Shown in pieces: positions 1 to 8,598 of a stretch of DNA of 64,000 bases; position 1 is the stretch's first letter; the number at the start of each line of letters is the position of its first letter. The notes beneath the pieces were generated by a model. The model was not told the DNA's origin. It was given only the letters and a program-made list of their open reading frames with translations, and searched no databases. The DNA lies in contig NZ_PJRN01000005.1 of assembly GCF_002930105.1 (NCBI RefSeq), positions 1 through 64,000 on the forward strand, read 5' to 3'. The translations under genes and the position numbers were made by a program. The stretch is from Billgrantia saliphila. Its GTDB lineage: Bacteria; Pseudomonadota; Gammaproteobacteria; Pseudomonadales; Halomonadaceae.

Positions 1-135
1 GACCGGGCGCTGGCGCTGCTGGTGGAGAAGGGGATTGCCGAGCCCGGGGATCATGTCATCCTGACCCGGGGCGATCACATGAACGCCCACGGTGGCACCA
101 ATACCCTGAAGATCCTCGAGGTAAGCCAGCCATGA
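1..135 (+). CDS. pyk: Pyruvate kinase, C-terminal end (5' part outside window)
   Basis: The window opens inside this gene and shows only its last 44 codons. They match the end of the pyruvate kinase C-terminal domain: a GD-HVILTRGD stretch followed by GGTNTLKILEV, the usual closing strand of type II (PykA-like) enzymes. Pyruvate kinase converts phosphoenolpyruvate and ADP to pyruvate and ATP in the cytoplasm. The TGA stop overlaps the mgsA start as ATGA, so the two genes are translationally coupled. The catalytic domain is not visible, so activity and isozyme type cannot be judged. Confidence 0.85.
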   Translation, partial: DRALALLVEKGIAEPGDHVILTRGDHMNAHGGTNTLKILEVSQP

Positions 136-608
136 CCGATAACCGCCCCCGGCGCAGCGTCAAACGCACCCTGCCGGCACGCAAGCGCATCGCCCTGATC
201 GCCCACGACGGCAAGAAAGCCGAGCTCCTCGAATGGGCCACGCGTTGGCGCGATACCCTCGCCGAGCATGAACTGGTAGGCACCGGCACTACCGCCGGAC
301 GTCTTTCCGCCAGCCTGAGCCTCGACGTGGAGGGTGTGATGAGCGGCCCCCTGGGCGGCGATCAGCAGATCGGAGCGCGCATTACCGAACAGCGCCTCGA
401 CCTGCTGATCTTCTTCTGGGACCCCTTCGCACCCCAGCCCCACGATCCCGACGTCAAGGCACTCTTGCGCCTCGCCGCACTGTGGAACGTACCGGTGGCC
501 TGCAACGCCGCCAGTGCCGACTTCATCGTCAGCTCGCCATGGCTGGGTCAGCCCTACGAGATGGCCATTCCCGACGCCGAGGCCTGGGCGGCCTCGCGTC
601 ACTCATAA
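132..608 (+). CDS. mgsA: Methylglyoxal synthase
   Basis: A 158-residue protein that converts dihydroxyacetone phosphate to methylglyoxal and phosphate, a bypass of lower glycolysis under phosphate limitation or sugar-phosphate stress. Family motifs are intact: AHDGKK near residue 24, the phosphate-binding GTGTT near 50, SGPLGGDQQIG with the catalytic Asp at about 77, and PHDPDVKALLR with the conserved His at about 104. The length is close to the E. coli enzyme (152 aa) apart from a short basic N-terminal tail. The ATG overlaps the pyruvate kinase stop, and pgi follows after 54 bases, giving a compact central-carbon cluster. Confidence 0.95.
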   Translation: MTDNRPRRSVKRTLPARKRIALIAHDGKKAELLEWATRWRDTLAEHELVGTGTTAGRLSASLSLDVEGVMSGPLGGDQQIGARITEQRLDLLIFFWDPFAPQPHDPDVKALLRLAALWNVPVACNAASADFIVSSPWLGQPYEMAIPDAEAWAASRHS

Positions 609-662
609 CCAAAGAGACGTTCCTGCGGGCCCGCGCCCGCTCGACCATGCCCGAGGACAACC

Positions 663-2342
663 ATGTTCCAACTCACTCGCAGCGTCACCTGGCAGGCTCT
701 CACGCGGCTGCGCGAACAAACCGCCCATGACCGCATCAGCGACTACTTTGCCGCCGATCCGCAGCGCTTCGACAAGATGAGCCTGCGCGTCGGCGGGCTG
801 TTCCTCGACTATTCCAAGCATCACGTCTCCGAAGCGGTGCTGGCCAAACTGCTCGAGCTCGCCGATCACTCGGCGCTGGTCCAGCGCCGCGCGCAGATGT
901 TCTCCGGCGACATCATCAATGTCACCGAGAACCGCCCGGTATTGCACACCGCCTTGCGCAACCTCGGCGAGGAACCGCTGATGGTCGACGGACAGGACGT
1001 GATGCCCGAGATCCAGCGCACCCGCGAGCAGATTCGCGCCTTCTCCGAGGCGGTACGCAGCGGCGAGTGGCGAGGCTACAGCGGCGAGCGCATCCGGGAC
1101 GTGGTCAACATCGGTATCGGCGGCTCCGACCTCGGCCCCAACATGGCCAGCCGCGCGCTACTCAAGTACCGTCATCCCGAGCTCAACTTCCACTTCGTCT
1201 CCAACGTGGACGGCGCCCATATTCAGAAAGTCCTGGCACGCCTCGATCCGGCCACGACCCTGTTCATCGTCTCGACCAAGACCTTTTCCACCCAGGAGAC
1301 GCTGCTCAACGCCAAGACCGCGCGGCGCTGGTTCCTCGACAACGCCGGCGAGGACGCCGACGTGGGCGCCCACTTCATCGCCGCTTCGACCAACCGCAAG
1401 GCGGCCATGGAGTTCGGCATTCGCGAGGAGAACGTGTTCGAGTTCTGGGCCTGGGTCGGCGGGCGCTACTCGATGTGGTCCTCCATCGGACTGCCCATTG
1501 CGCTCTCCATCGGCTTCGATGGCTTCATGGAGATGCTCGAGGGCGCCTACGAGATGGACCAGCACTTCATCCAGGCACCCAATGCACGCAACATGCCGGT
1601 ACTGATGGCACTGATCGGTATCTGGTACATCAATTTCCAGGGCGCCGAGACCCATGCCATCGTGCCCTACGACCAGGCGCTGCATCAGTTGCCGTCCTTC
1701 CTGCAACAGCTCGACATGGAGTCCAACGGCAAGTCGGTGGATATCTTCGGTCATCCGGTCGACTACAAGACCGGCCCCATCGTCTGGGGGCAGACCGGCT
1801 CCAACGGACAGCACGCCTTCTTCCAGCTGCTGCACCAGGGCACGCGCTACGTGCCGATCGACTTCATCGCCTCGCTCAAGCCCGAGCCCGGCGTCGAGGA
1901 GCATCACTTCGCCCTGCTCACCAATATGCTGGCCCAGGCCAACGCCTTCATGGAGGGCAGCCAGAAAGGCAGTCAACTCGATCCCTATAGCTGTCCCGGC
2001 AACCGCCCCTCCAGCGTGCTGCTGCTCGACGAGCTGACGCCAAGGAACCTCGGCGCGCTGATCGCGCTCTACGAGCACAAGGTCTTCGTGCAGGGGGTGA
2101 TCTGGAACATCAACTCGTTCGATCAGTGGGGCGTGCAGCTGGGCAAGCGTATCGCCGGCGAGCTCAGCGAGCGTATCGACGAACACAGCCAGGATTTCGA
2201 CACCTCCACCCAGGGCCTGCTGGCGCTGGTGCGCGAGGCGTTCGGGGCCACGCCCGGGGCAGCCGAGCAGAAGGCACCGGGTACGGACCGTGCCGGCAAG
2301 ACGCACAGGAAGCGCCTGGGCAGGACCGGCGGCAAGACCTGA
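663..2342 (+). CDS. pgi: Glucose-6-phosphate isomerase
   Basis: A 559-residue cytoplasmic enzyme that interconverts glucose 6-phosphate and fructose 6-phosphate. Both PGI signatures are present: WVGGRYSMWSSIGLPI near residue 265 and IWNINSFDQWGVQLGK near 480. The active-site MESNGK and GSNGQHAFFQ segments are also there. The start is an ATG preceded by GAGGA. The last 25 residues are a basic Lys/Arg/Gly-rich tail beyond the usual end of the family. Downstream the crcB pair converges on it with only 21 bases between the stop codons. Confidence 0.97.
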   Translation: MFQLTRSVTWQALTRLREQTAHDRISDYFAADPQRFDKMSLRVGGLFLDYSKHHVSEAVLAKLLELADHSALVQRRAQMFSGDIINVTENRPVLHTALRNLGEEPLMVDGQDVMPEIQRTREQIRAFSEAVRSGEWRGYSGERIRDVVNIGIGGSDLGPNMASRALLKYRHPELNFHFVSNVDGAHIQKVLARLDPATTLFIVSTKTFSTQETLLNAKTARRWFLDNAGEDADVGAHFIAASTNRKAAMEFGIREENVFEFWAWVGGRYSMWSSIGLPIALSIGFDGFMEMLEGAYEMDQHFIQAPNARNMPVLMALIGIWYINFQGAETHAIVPYDQALHQLPSFLQQLDMESNGKSVDIFGHPVDYKTGPIVWGQTGSNGQHAFFQLLHQGTRYVPIDFIASLKPEPGVEEHHFALLTNMLAQANAFMEGSQKGSQLDPYSCPGNRPSSVLLLDELTPRNLGALIALYEHKVFVQGVIWNINSFDQWGVQLGKRIAGELSERIDEHSQDFDTSTQGLLALVREAFGATPGAAEQKAPGTDRAGKTHRKRLGRTGGKT

Positions 2343-2363
2343 GTCACGGCGGGCCCGTCGGCG

Positions 2364-2756
2364 TCAACCCTGGCGGTCCCGTACCAGGCGATCGCCCAAC
2401 CAGGCCGCCAGCAGCCAAAGCGGCACGTTGACCAGGGCGTAGCCCAGCGCCAGCCACGGCCGGCCCGCTTCGACCAGCTGCAGGGTCTCCAATCCGAACA
2501 GTGAGAAGGTGGTAAAACCGCCGCAGAAACCGGCCATCAGGAAAGGCTGCCAGCGCCACAGGGCGCCACCGCGCCGGCAGGCAATACAGGCGGCGAACAC
2601 TGCGATCAGCCATGAGCCCAACAGATTGACCGCCAGCGTACCCCAGGGGAGGGCGGCACCGGGTACGGCCTGCGCCAGCAGCGAAACCCCGTGGCGCAGC
2701 GTGCTGCCAAGGGCGCTGCCCGTCCCTACCGCGACATAGCCGCGCCAGCCGCTCAA
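2364..2756 (-). CDS. crcB: CrcB/Fluc fluoride channel, second copy
   Basis: A predicted 130-residue inner-membrane protein of the Fluc/CrcB family, dual-topology channels that export fluoride. Visible family marks are GSALGSTLRHG near the N-terminus, the conserved PWGTLAVNLLGSW segment, and GFCGGFTTFSLFGLE, which carries the central Gly and the Phe-box. I chose a TTG start because it overlaps the TGA of the upstream crcB as TTGA, and the conserved region begins a few residues later; an in-frame GTG slightly upstream is the alternative. The reading frame stays open a long way upstream through the neighbouring crcB, but that part is an out-of-frame shadow. With its neighbour it forms a tandem pair, as expected for a heterodimeric Fluc. 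Confidence 0.85.
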   Translation of the reverse strand: MSGWRGYVAVGTGSALGSTLRHGVSLLAQAVPGAALPWGTLAVNLLGSWLIAVFAACIACRRGGALWRWQPFLMAGFCGGFTTFSLFGLETLQLVEAGRPWLALGYALVNVPLWLLAAWLGDRLVRDRQG

Positions 2757-3124
2757 CCCCCACCTCCCATCAACCACCAGCCCAGCGCCGCCAGCGCCAC
2801 GCCGGCGACCGCGGTACCCAGCAGGTTGGCGAGCGCGGCATCGCGGCGGCCGCTCTGCCATAGGACCAGGGTTTGCAGGCTGAGCGAAGAGACGGTGGTG
2901 AACCCTCCCAGCCCGCCGGCCACGAGCCCCAGCCAGGCGGTGGTAGCCTCGCCATCGAACCAGCCGATCAGCATGCCCGCCAGCAGAGCACCGCTGAGGT
3001 TGACGGTCAACGTGCCCCAGGGGAAATCGCTTCCCGCCAGCCTGGCCAGCAGCTCGGAAACCGCCAGACGCGCCATGCCGCCCAGTGCGCCACCCAGCGC
3101 TACCAGCCACCACGCTTCTCCCAT
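2753..3124 (-). CDS. crcB: CrcB/Fluc fluoride channel, first copy
   Basis: A 123-residue membrane protein with about four hydrophobic segments. The Fluc motifs are GGALGGMARLAVSE at the N-terminus, FPWGTLTVNLSGALLAG in the middle, and GGFTTVSSLSLQ with the Phe/Ser/Thr polar track. It should mediate fluoride efflux across the inner membrane. It lies directly upstream of a second crcB and shares bases with it. Many bacteria carry two adjacent crcB genes whose products assemble in antiparallel fashion, and this pair fits that. I looked for a fluoride riboswitch in the 260 bases upstream and did not find its conserved core. Confidence 0.93.
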   Translation of the reverse strand: MGEAWWLVALGGALGGMARLAVSELLARLAGSDFPWGTLTVNLSGALLAGMLIGWFDGEATTAWLGLVAGGLGGFTTVSSLSLQTLVLWQSGRRDAALANLLGTAVAGVALAALGWWLMGGGG

Positions 3125-3393
3125 TGCGGGCCCTCGCTCGTAATCGATCGCTCGATACTAGCAAGTCGATGGCACGAACGAAAAAGAAGCCACCCGGCAG
3201 TGGCAAAGTCCTGTCGAAACAAGCCGGGTCGTGTCTGGCCGGGACACACCAGAACATGATACAAAAACTATACAGTGCATAAATCACGCATAGATATATG
3301 ATACCGCCACGTTCGTGCCCCGCTGACAAAGTCCGTATCATGAGCGCAGGAATAGCCCCCCTTCCGACGACACGCCCGAGATGGAGGTCATGC

Positions 3394-5715
3394 GTGATAC
3401 CACATCGCTCGTTCCTTTGGCTGCTCGCCTGGCTCATGCTGATCATGCTCGCCGCCGCCCCCACCTTCGCCCAGGACACTGGCGGCGCCGACGTCCCCCC
3501 GCCCGAGGTCCTGGCCGACCTGCTCGAAGACGATCAAGCCCGTCAGCAGCTGATCGACCATCTGCGCCAACAGGCGGCCGCTGACCCAGCCCTCGCCGCC
3601 AGCGAGCCTGTGCAGGACGCCGGTCCGATATCGCTGCCCAGGCAACTGGCTGAACTGACCAGCGGCATCGTCAGCGATATCGGCGGTGAGGTGCGCAACC
3701 TGTTCGAGGTCGTGGTGGGGCTGTTTACCGCCGATACCGATACCAGCGCCATCGATTTCGGCGCCATTGCCACGGCGGCGATCAACCTGGGCCTGGTGAT
3801 CGCTGCCACCTTTGCTCTCTTTCTGATATTCCGATCCCTGACTCGGCCCCTGTTCGCCCGGCTCAGTCGTTGGTCGCAGCAGGGCAACGGCATGACCCCG
3901 GTGCTGCGCCTGGTGCTTTGCGTGGCCCTGGCCGCTCTGGCCGATGTGCTGGTCGTGGCGCTGGCCTACGTGGGCGGCAACCTGATTGCCACCTTCGCCA
4001 TCGGCGAAAGCGGCGACCTGTCGACCCGGGCATCGCTATTTCTCAATGCCTTCATGATCATCGAGCTGATCAAGGCGGCACTGCGCATGCTGTTCTCGTC
4101 GCGCTACGAGGGGCTCAGGCTACTGCCCATCTCGGCCACCGAGGCCTCCTACTGGAATCGCTGGCTCGCCCGACTGGTCGGTCTGGTGGGTTACGGCCTG
4201 ATGGTGGTGGTACCGTTGGCCAGTGCCTACCTGGCGCCGACGCTGGCGCAGGGAATCGGCGCGCTGATCATGTTCGCCGCCTTCTTCTATGCCTTGGCGG
4301 TGGTTCTCAGGAACCGCGTGCGCATCCGCGACAATCTGAATGCCATGGCGGCCCGCTCCGACCTCACCGCCACCCGCGTCTCGCTACAGCTCTTCGCCCG
4401 CACCTGGCACCTGTTCGCCCTGGCCTATTTCCTGATGGTGCTGGTACTGACCCTGACACGCCCGGCCGACGCCCTGCCGTTCGTGCTCTTCGCTACTCTC
4501 AAGACCCTGGTCGCGGTGGTCGTCGGCATGCTGCTGTCGAGCCTGTTGACACAGACCATCGGTCGGCGCATTCGCCTCTCCGACGACCTGCGGCGCAAGT
4601 TGCCGCAGCTCGAACCGCGTCTCAACAGTTACGTGCCCAATGCACTGAGAGTGATCCGGATCGTGATCCTGATCGCCGTGGTCATGCTGGTCCTCGACGC
4701 CTGGGGCGCTTTCGACCTGGCCACCTGGTACGCCTCCGAGGCGGGGCGCAGCTTGGTCGGCACGCTGGTCAGCGTGGCCATGATCCTGCTGCTCGCCATC
4801 GGCGTATGGCTGGCGCTGGCCAGCCTGATCGAACACAAGCTCAACCCGGAAACCGGCAAGGGCGAGCCCGATGCCCGCGCCAAGACCCTGCTGTCCCTGT
4901 TCCGCAACGCCCTGGCCATCGCCCTGATCACCATGACCGCGATGATCGTACTGGCCGAGATCGGCATCAACATCGGCCCGCTGATCGCCGGTGCCGGTGT
5001 GCTCGGCCTGGCCATCGGCTTCGGCGCGCAGAAGCTGGTGCAGGACATCATCACCGGCATCTTCATCCAGGTGGAAAACGCCATGAACACCGGCGACGTG
5101 GTCTCGGTAGGCGGCATCACTGGCACCGCCGAGCGGCTCAGCATTCGTTCGGTGGGCATCCGCGATCTCTTCGGCACCTACCATATCGTGCCCTTCTCCA
5201 GCGTCGACACGGTCTCCAACTTCATGCGCGGGTTCGGCTATCACGTCGGCGAGTACGGCATCGCCTACCGCGAGAGTATCGACGAGGCGATCGTCGCCCT
5301 GCGTGAAGCCTTCGACGAACTGGCCGCCGACGAGGAACACAAGATGAACATCGTGGCGCCGCTGGAGGTGGCCGGTGTCATCGCCCTGGCCGACAGCTCG
5401 GTGAACATCCGCGTGCGCATCAAGACCACGCCGGGCTCCCAATGGGGCGTGGGTCGCGCCTACAACCGCCTGGTCAAGCTCCACTTCGACGCCAAGGGCA
5501 TCGAGATTCCCTTCCCCCACACCACGCTCTACTTCGGCGTGGGCAAGGAAGCCGAGGCGCCGCCGGCCAATGTCCGCCTGATGCGGCAGAACTTCGATAT
5601 CGACGGGCGCCCGGGTGGTCAGCCTCGCTCAGGCGAGAGCAGCCGCGAAGCTCAGGACGACCCGCGCGCCAGGCCCGATCCGGCACCCGAAGGCGACTAC
5701 GAGGAGCGGGACTGA
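3394..5715 (+). CDS. MscS-family mechanosensitive channel, YbiO-like
   Basis: A large inner-membrane channel protein of about 773 residues, predicted to open under membrane tension during osmotic downshock. An N-terminal signal peptide (hydrophobic WLLAWLMLIMLAAA, then Ala-Phe-Ala-Gln) precedes a periplasmic domain of about 100 residues and some ten hydrophobic segments. The MscS pore helix and beta domain are at the C-terminal end; GFGAQKLVQDIITGIFIQVE, then GDVV and NTG, closely resemble E. coli YbiO. The open frame extends upstream to 3298, but I chose the GTG at 3394: GGAGG at 3383-3387 sits six bases before it and the signal peptide then begins correctly. The last 60 residues are charged and Pro/Arg-rich. 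A strong terminator follows. Confidence 0.9.
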   Translation: MIPHRSFLWLLAWLMLIMLAAAPTFAQDTGGADVPPPEVLADLLEDDQARQQLIDHLRQQAAADPALAASEPVQDAGPISLPRQLAELTSGIVSDIGGEVRNLFEVVVGLFTADTDTSAIDFGAIATAAINLGLVIAATFALFLIFRSLTRPLFARLSRWSQQGNGMTPVLRLVLCVALAALADVLVVALAYVGGNLIATFAIGESGDLSTRASLFLNAFMIIELIKAALRMLFSSRYEGLRLLPISATEASYWNRWLARLVGLVGYGLMVVVPLASAYLAPTLAQGIGALIMFAAFFYALAVVLRNRVRIRDNLNAMAARSDLTATRVSLQLFARTWHLFALAYFLMVLVLTLTRPADALPFVLFATLKTLVAVVVGMLLSSLLTQTIGRRIRLSDDLRRKLPQLEPRLNSYVPNALRVIRIVILIAVVMLVLDAWGAFDLATWYASEAGRSLVGTLVSVAMILLLAIGVWLALASLIEHKLNPETGKGEPDARAKTLLSLFRNALAIALITMTAMIVLAEIGINIGPLIAGAGVLGLAIGFGAQKLVQDIITGIFIQVENAMNTGDVVSVGGITGTAERLSIRSVGIRDLFGTYHIVPFSSVDTVSNFMRGFGYHVGEYGIAYRESIDEAIVALREAFDELAADEEHKMNIVAPLEVAGVIALADSSVNIRVRIKTTPGSQWGVGRAYNRLVKLHFDAKGIEIPFPHTTLYFGVGKEAEAPPANVRLMRQNFDIDGRPGGQPRSGESSREAQDDPRARPDPAPEGDYEERD

Positions 5716-5753
5716 CCCGCACCGGCCCGTAAGCGACCGCCGCGTCACGCCAC

Positions 5754-5790
5754 GCATCCCCCAACGCATCCCGTTGGGGGATGCGCTTTT
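5754..5790 (+). terminator. Intrinsic terminator after the MscS gene
   Basis: A perfect 12-bp stem (5754-5765 with 5773-5784) closes a 7-base loop and is followed by GCTTTT. It ends the mechanosensitive channel transcript. Confidence 0.9.
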
Positions 5791-5938
5791 ATAAGGCCAC
5801 TGTCGAGTCGATTCTCCGCCGGCAGGAAGAATCGCGGGTCGTGCCTATACTGTTCCTGGGCTCTGGCGAAGCGCTGCCCGCGTTCCGGCAGCGCAGCCAT
5901 CCATGCTTAGAAGGCGTTCAAGGGACGGGACTATTATT

Positions 5939-6340
5939 ATGGCAAGCAAACCTCAGGGCGCCGCCTACGGCGCCTGGCTGCTGCTCGCGATTTCGATCAT
6001 CTCGCTGATCCTCGCGGCTGTCGCCACGTTCAACGAAGGCAACGGCATTGCCTACACCCCAGGCACCTACCTGGTGCTGATTTCCACTGCACTGATGTTG
6101 ATCGGGTCGCTGCTGCTGACCTTCGTACGCGGCATGCCGCGCTGGCTGGGCGGGCTGATCGCCTTTCTGATTCTGCTCGACCTGCTGGGCACGGGCCTGG
6201 CGGCCTATCTTCTGCAGACCGAGTGGCTGCTCGGCTGCATGGGGGTCGGGCTCGTGGCCTGGCTCGTCCATGTGATTGCCGACCCCGCCACAGGCCAGCG
6301 CGACCGCCACATGACGCAACGCAAGGAGGCCGTTTCATGA
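5939..6340 (+). CDS. SldB-like membrane anchor subunit of PQQ dehydrogenase
   Basis: A 133-residue protein made almost entirely of four to five membrane helices (AWLLLAISIISLILAAVA, LVLISTALMLIGSLLLTF, WLGGLIAFLILLDLLG, LLGCMGVGLVAWLVHV). It resembles the N-terminal membrane domain of membrane-bound glucose dehydrogenase and the small subunit SldB of acetic-acid-bacterial glycerol/sorbitol dehydrogenase, which anchors the quinoprotein and passes electrons to ubiquinone. The ATG at 5939 is preferred over one 36 bases upstream because the hydrophobic region then starts normally, although the ribosome site is weak. Its stop overlaps the start of the catalytic subunit gene as ATGA, which strongly suggests a two-subunit complex. 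The assignment rests on topology and context. Confidence 0.7.
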   Translation: MASKPQGAAYGAWLLLAISIISLILAAVATFNEGNGIAYTPGTYLVLISTALMLIGSLLLTFVRGMPRWLGGLIAFLILLDLLGTGLAAYLLQTEWLLGCMGVGLVAWLVHVIADPATGQRDRHMTQRKEAVS

Positions 6341-8484
6341 ATCGCCACGACGCCGTCGCCCTGATCGCCGCGCTCCTGCTGACGGGCTCTGTCGGCCATG
6401 TGCTGGCTCAGGAGGAGTCGTCCGCCGAAGAGGAAGGCGGTCAACCGCAGGGCATCACCGAGACGCAGGATGACGAGCCCGAACGGACGACTGACGACGA
6501 AGCCGAGACCGACGATACGGACGGCGCCGATACCGGCGATTCCTCCATGACCCCGACCGGCCCCGGCGGCCGTGTCGAGACGGGCCCCGCCGGCCAGCCC
6601 CCCAGCGGCGACGACCAGGTCGAGCCGCCCCGCCAGGGGCCGGACGCCTGGATGGAGTCGCCGGATAGCTGGGCGACCTTCAACGGCGACCTGCGCGCCC
6701 AGAAGTACTCGCCCGCCGATCAGATCACGCCGGAGAATGTCGACGAGCTCGAGCAGGCGTGGGAATACCATACCGGCGACGTCTCGGATGGCAGCAGCGA
6801 GGTGCCGCTGTCGGTGTGGTCGGCGACTCCCCTGTTCGTCAACGACACGCTCTACCTGGGGACACCCTTCTACCGCATCATCGCCCTGGATCCGGGCAGC
6901 GGCGAAGAGAAGTGGACCTTCGACCCCGAAGCTCCCCTGGAAGCCCTGACCCAGCCCAACATGAAGGGCCGCGGCGTGGCCTACTGGGAAGCCGATGAAC
7001 CGCAGGCGGGCGAGGCCTGCCAGAAGAGGGTCTACATCGGCACCATGGACGCCAAGCTCTACGGCGTCGATGCCGACACGGGAGAACCCTGCGCCGACTT
7101 CGGCGATAACGGCATGGTCGACGTCAACCAGTGGAACACCGTCAACGACAAGTGGCCGCTATCGCTGTTCCAGCCGCCCACGGTGTACAACGACACGCTC
7201 TTCCTCGGCTGGGCCGGCAAGGATTGGGCGGACGCCGTCGCGCCGCCGGGAACGGTCTTCGCGCTCGACGCACGTACCGGCGAGCGCAAGTGGACTTTTC
7301 ACGCCCTTCCCGAAGAGGTGGTCGACCGGACCGGCACGGCCAATGTCTGGGCGTCGATGTCGCTGGATCCCGAAACTGGGCTTCTCTACATTCCGATCAG
7401 TTCGCCGAGCCCCAACTACTACGGTGGCGAGCGTACCGAGGAGCTGCCCCTGGCCACCTCGGTGACGGCGCTGAACACCGAGACCGGCGAGGTGGTATGG
7501 AGCCGGCAACTCGTACACCACGATATCTGGGACTACGATACCGTCGCACCGCCTACGCTGGTCGATATCCAGAAGGATGGCGAGACCGTTCCCGCCCTGG
7601 TCCAGCCGTCCAAGCAGGGCTTTCTCTACGTGCTGAACCGGGAGACGGGAGAGCCCGTTTACCCCATCGAAGAGCGCGAGGTGCCGGCCTCGGATGCCGA
7701 AGGCGAGCAAGCCTCCCCGACCCAGCCCTTCGTCGACGTTCCCGAACCGGTGATTCCGGATGAGTGGCCGGGCATCTCGAAGATCGCCGATATCGTGAGC
7801 CTGGGCGAGTGCAGCCGCAAGGCCGAAGGCCTACGCTACGAGGGGCGCTTCACGCCGCCGAGCGTCGAGGGCACGCTCACCTACCCGCCCACGACGGGAG
7901 GCTCCCAGTGGGGCGGTGGCGCCGTCGACCCGGAGAGGGGCGTGTTCGTAATCAACTCCAACAGCGTGGTGCAGATCTATCGCCTCATCCCGCGCGACGA
8001 ATACCAGCAGCTGGAACAGTCGGGCGAGACGGGCGGTTACTACGCGCAGGGCGACACGGCCTACGGCTTCCAACTCGAGACGTTCCTCAACTGGGCCGGC
8101 ATGCCGTGCTGGAAGCCACCCTACGGCACGCTTGCCGCCTACGACCTCACGACCGGCGAGCGACTGTGGAACGAGCCGTTCGGCCAGGTGCAGAAGCATG
8201 GCTTCTACATGCCCGAGTCGTGGGGGTCGGTTACCATCGGCGCACCGGTGATCACCCGTTCGGGGCTGATCTTCATCGGCGCCTCGATGGATTCGCGCGT
8301 GCGCGCGATCGATCTCGAGAGCGGCGAGGTGCTGTGGAAGCACCTGGTGGAGGCCCCCGCCGTCTCGATGCCGGCGGTCTATACCTACGAAGGCAAGCAG
8401 TACGTCACCTTCGCCGTGGGCGGCAACTCCATCCTGCTGCCCAAGGTCAGCGACCAGGTGGTTGCCTTCGCTCTGCCAGACTGA
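6337..8484 (+). CDS. PQQ-dependent dehydrogenase, mGDH/SldA-like catalytic subunit
   Basis: A 715-residue quinoprotein with a Sec signal peptide (residues 1-24, cut after VLA), so it acts in the periplasm. Residues 25-100 are very acidic and rich in Glu, Asp, Gly and Pro, then the eight-bladed propeller begins. Propeller repeats of the type ATGERKWTF and TGEVVWSR recur, and segments such as VHHDIWDYD, PALVQPSKQGFLYVLNR and GSQWGGGAVDP match the membrane glucose dehydrogenase/SldA branch rather than soluble methanol dehydrogenases. The ATG at 6337 has GGAGG six bases upstream and overlaps the stop of the membrane-anchor gene. The substrate (aldose, polyol or other alcohol) cannot be read from sequence. 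No PQQ synthesis genes lie in the window. Confidence 0.88.
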   Translation: MNRHDAVALIAALLLTGSVGHVLAQEESSAEEEGGQPQGITETQDDEPERTTDDEAETDDTDGADTGDSSMTPTGPGGRVETGPAGQPPSGDDQVEPPRQGPDAWMESPDSWATFNGDLRAQKYSPADQITPENVDELEQAWEYHTGDVSDGSSEVPLSVWSATPLFVNDTLYLGTPFYRIIALDPGSGEEKWTFDPEAPLEALTQPNMKGRGVAYWEADEPQAGEACQKRVYIGTMDAKLYGVDADTGEPCADFGDNGMVDVNQWNTVNDKWPLSLFQPPTVYNDTLFLGWAGKDWADAVAPPGTVFALDARTGERKWTFHALPEEVVDRTGTANVWASMSLDPETGLLYIPISSPSPNYYGGERTEELPLATSVTALNTETGEVVWSRQLVHHDIWDYDTVAPPTLVDIQKDGETVPALVQPSKQGFLYVLNRETGEPVYPIEEREVPASDAEGEQASPTQPFVDVPEPVIPDEWPGISKIADIVSLGECSRKAEGLRYEGRFTPPSVEGTLTYPPTTGGSQWGGGAVDPERGVFVINSNSVVQIYRLIPRDEYQQLEQSGETGGYYAQGDTAYGFQLETFLNWAGMPCWKPPYGTLAAYDLTTGERLWNEPFGQVQKHGFYMPESWGSVTIGAPVITRSGLIFIGASMDSRVRAIDLESGEVLWKHLVEAPAVSMPAVYTYEGKQYVTFAVGGNSILLPKVSDQVVAFALPD

Positions 8485-8517
8485 ACGCCCCCTAACGGCG
8501 GACGACAGACCGCAAAA

Positions 8518-8558
8518 CGGAAGGGCGCCTTGCGGCGCCCTTCCGTCTGCTCTTCTGT
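8518..8558. terminator. Intrinsic terminator between PQQ dehydrogenase and hemY
   Basis: A 12-bp perfect stem (8518-8529 with 8534-8545) around a TTGC loop lies between the convergent PQQ dehydrogenase and hemY genes. The plus-strand tail is T-rich but interrupted (TCTGCTCTTCTG); on the minus strand the stem is followed by GTTTTGC. It may serve both directions. Confidence 0.75.
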
Positions 8559-8598
8559 CATTTTCTAACGACCACGAGACGCCATGGGACCAGCCCGC

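Noticed and set aside
1158..2306. 382-codon open frame antisense to pgi
   Set aside because: High-GC shadow of pgi codons; no family features and no ribosome site.
3125..3393. Possible fluoride riboswitch upstream of crcB
   Set aside because: The conserved core elements of the crcB motif were not found on the minus strand, only an AT-rich segment near 3260-3300.
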